A DNA stretch of 8,398 bases, from assembly GCA_030638765.1 (NCBI GenBank), contig DAOWDZ010000130.1, positions 1-8,398 on the forward strand. The letters run 5' to 3'. The notes beneath the pieces are model-generated. The model saw only the letters and a list, made by a program, of their open reading frames with translations, was not told where the DNA came from and did no database searches. A program made the position numbers and the translations under genes. The DNA is from Desulfocapsa sp. GTDB lineage: Bacteria > Desulfobacterota > Desulfobulbia > Desulfobulbales > Desulfocapsaceae. Shown here piece by piece: positions 1 to 4,843 of this stretch (position 1 is its first letter; every line of letters begins with the position of its first letter).

Positions 1-9
1 AAAGAAGAG

Positions 10-1257
10 TTAATTAAAAAACTGTATCATATGAAAAGAAGCTATCTTCCGGCGGGTTTTTTTTCCAACTCCTGCAAGAATTGCAAAATCCGGCCAGCAG
101 CAAACGGCTCCTTTTACTTCCTGAAATATCTCTTCAGCACGCGTTGCAGCAATACCAGACTGTTTTGCCAGTTGTAAGATATGTTTTTGTGTCGGCTGTA
201 ACCCTTCACCAAGCACTGTGGTGGTGTGTTCTCCACCAGGGCCACGGGAAAAGGTTAAATCATAAGCGGGGGATAATGACCATCGGCCCGTTTGATCATT
301 GAACAAAAAAGAAAAGTTTTTCACATGGTCGTCGCGATTATGAGCCAGAACATTAAAGACCATTAGTCGGTATGCCGCTTCAAGATCTTGATGATCTTCA
401 GTTAAAAGGCTGGTAACCTTCAGCAGATCTGCATAATCACTGCCGGGTACGCGAAAATTTGCATGGATAAGATTGCCGAATGTGTGGATATGGCACCGTC
501 TGTTTCCCGGCAGCCGGTCAAAACGTTTCACCCCGAAAAAATGCTCATCATTTCCAGCTGTAAAAAGACGACTCTCTTCCATTGCAATCCCTGCAGCAGT
601 AGCCATTTTTGCATATGCATATTCCACAACTCCCGCATCGGTGAGATCTTCTCTGGCTGAAAACTTAACAATCCAATGCTCAAAACCAGACGGGATATCG
701 CCCTCTCCTGAGATCATATCATCAGTGACCGGGTTAAAACCAATAAGAACCTTGGGACGTGCCCCTCCCGGACTTCCACCTGCTCGCATAAGCTGTGGGA
801 GAATGTTTTCCACTTTTCCGGCATACACCTGCCTGGCTTCTGCGGCAAGCTCGTGCAAACCGGGGAGCGTATCATAATTGTCTCTTTGTACGGCAGGATG
901 ATAGGTAAGAGCTCCCATGGTTTTATCGCCAAGATAGAGCAGCCTGTCCAGTATTGAAACAGAGGCAGGATCAATTCCCTGACTGCGAAAAGAACGATCC
1001 ATCAACAATAGCCCCCAGCCATCCGGAAGGGAATCATCAAAGAGACCAAATAGTGGACCAAAGCGGAGATCCTTATGACTTATAAGTCCGGGTTTCAGCG
1101 GTAAGGTGAATGGGGATAGCTCCAGCCCGGCATCGAGCCACTCCCGGCCATACTCAAAAAAGACAGAACCATCTTTTTCAGCGAGAGTCCCTATGAATGT
1201 AGACTCGTCCGGGGTGCTGCTGAAACGGACTTCAATATCACGATATCCTGTTACCAT
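10..1257 (-). CDS. hipA: HipA-family Ser/Thr kinase toxin of a type II toxin-antitoxin system
   Basis: Cytoplasmic protein kinase; HipA of E. coli phosphorylates glutamyl-tRNA synthetase and halts growth, but the target here is unknown. With the start at 1257 it has 415 residues, close to E. coli HipA (about 440). Visible motifs: the Gly-rich loop GGSPGGARPKV at 160-170, whose serine corresponds to the autophosphorylated Ser150; the ATP-contacting lysine in WIVKF (K198); the catalytic loop HNRDDHVKN at 306-314 with D309 and N314; and the metal-binding aspartate in SPAYDL (D333). All key kinase residues are present, so it should be active. An in-frame ATG at 1296 would overlap the antitoxin by 38 bp. 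The ATG at 1257 is preferred: it lies one base after the antitoxin TGA (TGA-G-ATG), with GGGGCAGG a little upstream, implying translational coupling. The last codons contain an A8 run (plus-strand T8, 57-64). Not shown to be the orthologue of E. coli hipA. Confidence 0.93.
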   Translation of the reverse strand: MVTGYRDIEVRFSSTPDESTFIGTLAEKDGSVFFEYGREWLDAGLELSPFTLPLKPGLISHKDLRFGPLFGLFDDSLPDGWGLLLMDRSFRSQGIDPASVSILDRLLYLGDKTMGALTYHPAVQRDNYDTLPGLHELAAEARQVYAGKVENILPQLMRAGGSPGGARPKVLIGFNPVTDDMISGEGDIPSGFEHWIVKFSAREDLTDAGVVEYAYAKMATAAGIAMEESRLFTAGNDEHFFGVKRFDRLPGNRRCHIHTFGNLIHANFRVPGSDYADLLKVTSLLTEDHQDLEAAYRLMVFNVLAHNRDDHVKNFSFLFNDQTGRWSLSPAYDLTFSRGPGGEHTTTVLGEGLQPTQKHILQLAKQSGIAATRAEEIFQEVKGAVCCWPDFAILAGVGKKTRRKIASFHMIQFFN

Positions 1258-1258
1258 C

Positions 1259-1561
1259 TCAGAACCTGCCCCGTTTCGGTACTTTCTTTTCTGCACTGGC
1301 TTTTAACTCTGCAAGACTATTCGCCTCAGCGGCTTGCAAAAGAGTGTCAAACTCCGGAAGACGACCCAGGACATGGGTAAGGCGCAACAAATTTTTCAGT
1401 GAAATTTCGCTGGTATCTTCAAAACGTTTCAAGGATCCTTCACTGACTCCGGAACGCCTGGCCAATGTTGCACGCTTGTATCCAGCAGTGAGCCGCAGAG
1501 TTTTAAAACGGGATGCTAATTTAATTTGTGCTTCAATGGGTGTGAGTAGACTAGGTAGCAT
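1259..1561 (-). CDS. hipB: XRE-family HTH antitoxin/repressor, HipB-like
   Basis: A 100-aa DNA-binding protein expected to neutralise the adjacent HipA kinase and repress the shared promoter. The N-terminus (MLPSLLTPIEAQIKLASRFK) leads into a helix-turn-helix at about residues 30-49 (ATLARRSGVSEGSLKRFE), followed by SLKNLLRLTHVLG, the pattern of a family of HipA-associated XRE regulators. The tail is basic (KKVPKRGRF). It is the first gene of the pair, as in E. coli hipBA, and its stop lies one base before the kinase start. The ATG at 1561 has no Shine-Dalgarno sequence. A strong promoter places transcription start at about the A of this ATG, so translation is probably leaderless, and the protein pattern also supports this N-terminus. 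The hipB symbol rests on family and context, not proven orthology. Confidence 0.9.
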   Translation of the reverse strand: MLPSLLTPIEAQIKLASRFKTLRLTAGYKRATLARRSGVSEGSLKRFEDTSEISLKNLLRLTHVLGRLPEFDTLLQAAEANSLAELKASAEKKVPKRGRF

Positions 1562-1567
1562 ATGCTT

Positions 1568-1595
1568 ATTGTAGCAGTCAGGCGACTAATGTCAA
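1568..1595 (-). promoter_or_regulatory. Sigma-70 promoter of the hipBA-type pair
   Basis: On the minus strand TTGACA (plus 1590-1595, perfect -35) is followed by a 16-bp spacer and TACAAT (plus 1568-1573, 5/6 match to the -10). The A of the antitoxin ATG (1561) is the seventh base after the -10, the usual initiation point, so the mRNA would carry little or no 5' leader. This agrees with the absence of a Shine-Dalgarno site. The -35 overlaps the upstream operator candidate, which suits repression by the antitoxin. Confidence 0.75.
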
Positions 1596-1647
1596 TATAT
1601 TACCCACAGAGATGTGAATCCAGCACTAGGGCGCATATATTAGCCAC
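1595..1647. repeat. Pair of 13-bp direct repeats, candidate hipBA operator
   Basis: ATATATTACCCAC at 1595-1607 and ATATATTAGCCAC at 1635-1647 match at 12 of 13 positions and start exactly 40 bp apart, close to four helical turns. The first copy touches the -35 hexamer of the antitoxin promoter and the second lies upstream of it. Helically phased direct repeats are what an autorepressing HTH antitoxin would bind cooperatively. The repeat is seen; the operator role is inferred. Confidence 0.5.
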
Positions 1648-1653
1648 TATATG
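1634..1653. promoter_or_regulatory. Inverted repeat CATATA-N8-TATATG, possible HipB-type operator
   Basis: Two perfect 6-bp arms (1634-1639 and 1648-1653) flank an 8-bp spacer. The geometry resembles the E. coli HipB operator (TATCC-N8-GGATA), although the arm sequence differs. It contains the distal direct-repeat copy. A weaker TAAT-N8-ATTA at 1587-1602 has the same spacing and covers the -35 element. AT-rich arms of this size can occur by chance, so the call is tentative. Confidence 0.4.
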
Positions 1654-1667
1654 AGAGTAGTGTACGA

Positions 1668-1710
1668 TTAGGGCCTCTCCCCATAACAATGCCCTTTCGA
1701 GGGGCCTTAA
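1668..1710. repeat. 12-bp imperfect inverted repeat
   Basis: Arms TTAGGGCCTCTC (1668-1679) and GAGGGGCCTTAA (1699-1710) pair at 10 of 12 positions by Watson-Crick rules; in plus-strand RNA the other two are G-U wobbles, giving a continuous stem with a 19-nt loop. There is no T-tract. It sits between the hipBA promoter region and the phosphatase remnant and covers that remnant's stop codon. It could be a decayed element end, a protein site or an RNA hairpin; the function is unknown. Confidence 0.45.
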
Positions 1711-1964
1711 TATACATTTGTAAAGTTATTGTCCTGAACTGATAAAAATACGGCCATCCGGTATCGGTGGGTTAAGGGTTTTTCGTGGAAATTATTACAA
1801 TAACGGTGCATGATGTCGCCGCCGGAAGATAAAACAATGACTGGTGTTTCACTCTCGTCTTCAATGAGTTTGATAAGGGAGGCTATTCGATTGATGCCAC
1901 CAACGACATCGATTTCTTTACCTTTGCCATCTGGATTAATTGAAGCATACGAGGGTAAGGAGTA
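1707..1964 (-). pseudogene. Fragment of a 5'-nucleotidase-family metallophosphatase
   Basis: An open minus-strand segment of 85 codons begins directly after an in-frame TGA (1965-1967) and ends at TAA (1707-1709). Its first part, running from YSLPSYASINPDGKGK through EIDVVGGINRIASLIKLIED to TPVIVLSSGGDIMHRY, reads like the N-terminal region of secreted 5'-nucleotidase/UshA-type enzymes, where GG-x-R-x-A-x-LI-x-x-L precedes the metal-binding (S/A)GD motif. The upstream metal-binding block (ND-x-H) is missing, no start codon is visible, and after about HEKPL the resemblance fades. It is therefore a truncated internal piece rather than a gene. It lies directly behind the toxin-antitoxin promoter, which suggests an insertion or deletion scar. 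Family assignment is from pattern recognition only. Confidence 0.6.
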
Positions 1965-2299
1965 TCAATATGACAGGTAGGTGGATTAGTCTATGTTTTC
2001 ATAGAGAATACCATAGGTTATATTTAGAGTTGATGTCATTACTATTATTCACTATTGAGGGTGTTTTTACAACACTCAGAATAGTGTAAACTTGACGAAG
2101 ACGAACTTTTGATGGTATTTTGAAATCAAATGTAAGTCTCTACTCGTCTATTGAATATGCCTGGGTTGGTTTCATGAACTGCACAGGAAATTCCAGAGTT
2201 ATGGTGGTATCAAAGAGCAATATGTTTTCCCAGGTAGGAAGATGTAAAAGCGAGGTGAAACCCATTAGAATTTAATACATTTTAACCAAAGGAGTGCAT
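1965..2299. other. Intergenic region without a supported gene
   Basis: This stretch holds short hairpins: TCTATG-TTTT-CATAGA at 1990-2005, the larger 2050-2086 structure, and an 8-of-9 bp inverted repeat at 2105-2113/2125-2133. Two short open frames overlap: 2096-2275 on plus (59 codons, no good start) and 2140-2265 on minus (41 aa from an ATG without a ribosome binding site). Neither has a start signal or a recognised product, so neither is called. The ribosome binding site of the next gene is at 2288-2294. Confidence 0.6.
2050..2086. repeat. 37-nt hairpin with 16-nt arms
   Basis: The left arm (2050-2065) and right arm (2071-2086) pair at 13 of 16 positions around a 5-nt loop, TTTAC. The outer CACTATT/AATAGTG pairs are perfect, then two mismatches, then GGGTGTT against AACACTC. 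No T-tract follows on either strand, so it is not a typical intrinsic terminator. It may be a REP-like palindrome, a small non-autonomous element remnant or a protein-binding site. Only one copy is in the window. Confidence 0.5.
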
Positions 2300-2638
2300 A
2301 TGGTATTACGAAATTTTCCTGAAGCAATCAAAGAATTTGCCATCCAGGTTTATCAGAAACCTGAAAATGAAAATGATCTACGCCAGACCCATATCTCTTT
2401 CAGCGGAACCCCGCAAAAACATCCCTTTGATACGGATAGAGTTGTTTTGGTAATGGATCCCTACAGTAGCAATGTCTCTTACTTGGAATTCTTGAGTCGC
2501 GATGTGTCTTTTGTGGAAGAATTACGCAATATGGTGGATCCGGATGGTCATGTTATACCTTTTATGAGGCTCTGGGTTAAAAAGGGAAGTATTGGTGTTC
2601 GTTCCACTCCTTTTGTGGTGGCGAATACGGCTGGGTAA
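2300..2638 (+). CDS. Conserved small protein of unknown function
   Basis: A 112-aa soluble, acidic to neutral protein without signal peptide or membrane segment. AAAGGAG at 2288-2294 lies 5 nt before the ATG at 2300; an in-frame GTG two codons earlier overlaps this site and is rejected. The sequence looks like one compact domain: N-terminal helix (FPEAIKEFAIQVYQKP), a stretch with HISFSGTPQKHPFD, a beta-like segment (RVVLVMDPYSSNVSYLEF), VEELRNMVDPDGHVIPFMRL, then WVKKGSIGVRSTPFVV. I associate this pattern with short proteins of sulfate-reducing Desulfobacterota, some of which I believe carry the database label 'inorganic pyrophosphatase Ppa'. The DxDxxD-type family I pyrophosphatase signature is not visible here, so I do not assign that activity. 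It stands alone, 222 bp before the next start. Confidence 0.85.
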   Translation: MVLRNFPEAIKEFAIQVYQKPENENDLRQTHISFSGTPQKHPFDTDRVVLVMDPYSSNVSYLEFLSRDVSFVEELRNMVDPDGHVIPFMRLWVKKGSIGVRSTPFVVANTAG

Positions 2639-2759
2639 TCCGTAAAACAGGGATGAAACTCCTAATATTTTCTTTTTTTGTACTGTTCGGAACATGATGA
2701 GATAAAAGGAGATATCTACTCCATGTTGTGTGTGGGGATGTTTTTGGCGCGATATATTG

Positions 2760-2798
2760 TTGACATCCGTTGACTTTGGTAGGTTTATGTATTAAATT
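2760..2798 (+). promoter_or_regulatory. Candidate promoter for the small-protein/amrS pair
   Basis: Two -35-like hexamers lie 10 bp apart: TTGACA at 2760-2765 and TTGACT at 2770-2775. The second is 17 bp from TAAATT (2793-2798, 4/6 match to the -10). The first has only a poor -10 (TTTATG) at 18 bp. The position, about 60 bp before the ATG at 2861, is suitable. The weak -10 keeps confidence low. Confidence 0.4.
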
Positions 2799-2801
2799 AT
2801 G

Positions 2802-2829
2802 CACTCGTTTGAGTGGGTAGTGTTTTTTT
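2802..2829 (+). terminator. Weak hairpin plus T7 tract, possible attenuator or terminator
   Basis: CACTC-GTTT-GAGTG (2802-2815) is followed seven bases later by seven T residues (2823-2829); an alternative CACT/AGTG pairing would place the stem directly against the T run. It lies after the candidate promoter and before the 58-aa gene, so it could attenuate that transcript or end upstream transcription. The stem is short and the gap to the T run is atypical. Confidence 0.25.
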
Positions 2830-2860
2830 CTGAAACTCTATGTATCGATGGAGGCTTTCC

Positions 2861-3037
2861 ATGAAAAAATGGCAATTGGAAGGAGTCTGTTACCGTGTCG
2901 CTCCCAAAAAACTTGTTCTTCCTGATCCCAGCAGATCTGTTTTGCTTCGTTCTCTTTCGTTCTCCGAATTTTCTAAAGAATCTAAATTAATTGCTTTTTG
3001 TCGTCGGATTGTGGCCTTTTTCATTCGTTTTTTCTGA
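2861..3037 (+). CDS. Small cationic hypothetical protein (58 aa)
   Basis: Not recognised. GGAGG at 2850-2854 with a 6-nt spacer to the ATG at 2861 is the strongest ribosome binding site in this part of the window and favours this start over an in-frame ATG at 2840. The protein is basic (MKKWQLEGVCYRVAPKK at the N-terminus, several Arg/Lys throughout). It ends in a hydrophobic and cationic segment, LIAFCRRIVAFFIRFF, which could associate with the membrane although it is short for a transmembrane helix. Its stop lies 7 nt before the radical SAM gene, which itself lacks a clear ribosome binding site. The small gene may therefore be translationally coupled to it and act as a leader or partner. 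No family or function is proposed. Confidence 0.55.
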   Translation: MKKWQLEGVCYRVAPKKLVLPDPSRSVLLRSLSFSEFSKESKLIAFCRRIVAFFIRFF

Positions 3038-3044
3038 TTGATAC

Positions 3045-4058
3045 ATGAAAGAAGCGCTTCTGTACAAAAAACAAACTGATGGACGGGTTACCTGTCTTCT
3101 TTGCAGTCACATCTGCCTTATTGAAAAAAGCCAGCGTGGATTGTGCGGTGTGCGTGAAAATAGGGATGGTGTACTCCATAGTCTTGTCTATGGAAAAGTT
3201 GTTGCTGAAAATGTTGATCCCATCGAAAAAAAGCCTCTTTTTCATTTTCTTCCAGGAAGTCGAACCTTTTCCATTGCAACGGTGGGATGCAACTTCACCT
3301 GTCTTCATTGTCAAAATTCCTCTATTTCTCAAGCTTGTGATTTTAGTAGTGATTCTGTGCCAGGAAAGAATAGAACCCCGGGTTATGTTATAGAAAGTGC
3401 AGTGACTGCAAATTGTAAGTCCATTAGCTATACCTACGTGGAACCAACTATATTTTTTGAATTCGCCTATGACTGTATGAAGCTGGCTAAAAACGAAGGG
3501 TTGAAAAATTGTTTTGTTTCAAACGGATATATGAGCAAACAGGCAACAGAACTTCTTGTGCCTGTGCTCGACGCCATTAATATTGATTTAAAATCTTTTA
3601 GTGATGAATTTTACAAAGAGGTATGCGGGGCAAAATTGCAACCAGTGCTCGATAGCATCAGAAGAATGCATGCAGCAGGTGTTTGGGTAGAGGTTACAAC
3701 ACTGTTGATACCAGGGCGTAATGATAGTGAAGAAGAATTGAATAGGATTGCGGATTTTCTCATTTCAATTGATAGCGCTATCCCGTGGCATGTTACTGGA
3801 TTTTATCCAACCTACAAGCTGACAAACTGTCCGGCAACATCGCTTGAAAGTCTTGAGCGTGCTCGTGAAATTGGATTGCAAAAAGGTCTTCAACACGTTT
3901 ATGCAGGAAACAGACCTGGAAGCGGCGGGGAAAACAGCAGTTGTTCATCCTGCAAAGCAGAAGTGATTTTACGCCATGGTTTTTCCATTCGGAAAAACAG
4001 ACTTATTGAGGGACGATGTTCTTCCTGTAAAGCTCCAATTGCTGGAATATGGGAATGA
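3045..4058 (+). CDS. amrS: AmmeMemoRadiSam system radical SAM enzyme
   Basis: A 337-aa cytoplasmic radical SAM enzyme related to the pyruvate formate-lyase activating enzyme group; one [4Fe-4S] cluster would cleave S-adenosylmethionine to a 5'-deoxyadenosyl radical. The cluster motif CNFTCLHC (CxxxCxxC) has C82, C86 and C89. The N-terminal CLLCSHIC...GLCGVREN (C17, C20, C24, C34) and VYGKVVAENVDPIEKKPLFHFLPGS (46-72) are hallmarks of the AmrS family. VYAGNRPG lies near the end, followed by two CxxC pairs (C300/C303 and C325/C328) that look like a zinc ribbon. Length and start (MKEALLYKK) fit the family. AmrS genes usually accompany Memo and AMMECR1 genes; neither is in the window, and the substrate of the family is not known to me. 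The start has no good ribosome binding site, suggesting coupling to the preceding 58-aa gene. Confidence 0.92.
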   Translation: MKEALLYKKQTDGRVTCLLCSHICLIEKSQRGLCGVRENRDGVLHSLVYGKVVAENVDPIEKKPLFHFLPGSRTFSIATVGCNFTCLHCQNSSISQACDFSSDSVPGKNRTPGYVIESAVTANCKSISYTYVEPTIFFEFAYDCMKLAKNEGLKNCFVSNGYMSKQATELLVPVLDAINIDLKSFSDEFYKEVCGAKLQPVLDSIRRMHAAGVWVEVTTLLIPGRNDSEEELNRIADFLISIDSAIPWHVTGFYPTYKLTNCPATSLESLERAREIGLQKGLQHVYAGNRPGSGGENSSCSSCKAEVILRHGFSIRKNRLIEGRCSSCKAPIAGIWE

Positions 4059-4111
4059 AAATATCCATTTCTCATTTTTAACTTGCGTTTATTTATAGCC
4101 AGTAATCAGAC

Positions 4112-4139
4112 TTCAGTATAAGTTTACTCGTCTTACAAT
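4112..4139 (+). promoter_or_regulatory. Possible promoter of the lipoprotein-der-permease operon
   Basis: TACAAT at 4134-4139 is a good -10, but the matching -35 (TTCAGT, 4112-4117, 16-bp spacing) agrees at only three of six positions. It is the only plausible promoter in the 119-bp gap after amrS, which has no terminator. The operon could also be read from upstream. Confidence 0.3.
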
Positions 4140-4177
4140 ACTTTTTTTCAATTAGAATTCCAAAAGAGGTTGTTGCC

Positions 4178-4834
4178 ATGAGATCGTTGCGTAAAAATGT
4201 ACTATTTTTTTGCTCTACTGTTCTTCTACTCTCCTTTATAACAGGTTGCTCCAGTACCTACTATGGTGCCATGGAAAAAGTGGGTGTTCATAAACGTGAT
4301 ATTCTTGTCGATCGTGTAGAAGAAGGACGTGATGCTCAGGCTGACGCGCAGGAACAGTTTAAAACAGCTCTTGAACAATTTGATTCAATTGTGAAACTTG
4401 AAGAAACTGATCTGAAAAAAGCCTATGATAAACTGAATAAAGAGTATGAAAAGAGCAAGGGTGCAGCCGACAATGTTTCTAGTCGTATTGATAAAATAGA
4501 GTCCGTTGCAAAGGCACTTTTTAAAGAGTGGAATAAGGAATTGGGTCAGTATGAAAGTAAAGAGTTACGTCGTTCAAGTCAGGAGCAGTTGCGAGCTACA
4601 AAAGAACGCTATAATGAAATGCTGGTCACAATGAAAACTGCAGAGGAAAGCATGGATCCAGTTCTTAGAATATTTCATGATAATGTCCTCTTTCTCAAAC
4701 ATAATTTAAATGCCCAGGCAATTGGTTCATTACAGACTGAATTTGCCAATCTTGAAGATCAAACCGAAGAGTTGATCAAGTCCATGAACATTGCCATCGA
4801 ATCATCCAATAAATTTATCGCTGATATAAAATAA
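4178..4834 (+). CDS. DUF2959-type lipoprotein
   Basis: A 218-aa envelope protein. The basic N-terminus (MRSLRKN), hydrophobic core and lipobox FITGC place lipid attachment at C24, with SSTYYG following; outer- versus inner-membrane fate is not settled by sequence alone. The mature part is almost wholly helical and charged, with long coiled-coil-like stretches at about residues 48-85 and 110-215. The opening after the cysteine, YYGAMEKVGVHKRDILVDRVEEGRDAQ, is characteristic of DUF2959 proteins, whose function is unknown to me. AGAGG at 4165-4169 precedes the ATG by 8 nt. The stop is 9 nt before der, so the two are probably co-transcribed. The pairing with der may be simple operon packing, since Der acts in ribosome assembly. 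Confidence 0.85.
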   Translation: MRSLRKNVLFFCSTVLLLSFITGCSSTYYGAMEKVGVHKRDILVDRVEEGRDAQADAQEQFKTALEQFDSIVKLEETDLKKAYDKLNKEYEKSKGAADNVSSRIDKIESVAKALFKEWNKELGQYESKELRRSSQEQLRATKERYNEMLVTMKTAEESMDPVLRIFHDNVLFLKHNLNAQAIGSLQTEFANLEDQTEELIKSMNIAIESSNKFIADIK

Positions 4835-4843
4835 CAATCTCTT

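Noticed and set aside
473..877. Plus-strand open frame of 134 codons inside the HipA-type gene
   Set aside because: It is antisense to a gene with intact kinase motifs, has no ribosome binding site and a composition typical of a shadow frame.
1258..1296. An earlier ATG at 1296 for the HipA-type kinase
   Set aside because: It would overlap the antitoxin by 38 bp, and its first residues are out of pattern; the ATG at 1257 is one base after the antitoxin stop and gives a family-like N-terminus.
2294..2299. GTG start two codons before the ATG at 2300
   Set aside because: It overlaps the AAAGGAG ribosome binding site; the ATG has ideal spacing.
1562..2299. CRISPR array, tRNA or complete insertion sequence in the gene-poor region
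   Set aside because: No regularly spaced repeat series, no cloverleaf and no transposase reading frame could be found; the repeats present are single pairs.
2639..2690. Intrinsic terminator after the 112-aa gene (T-run near 2671-2679)
   Set aside because: Only a 4-bp AGGG/TCCT stem precedes the T-rich run, with an AT-rich gap between; too weak to call.
3021..3393. Open frames on both strands over the 5' part of amrS
   Set aside because: Both overlap the well-supported radical SAM reading frame and have no recognisable product.
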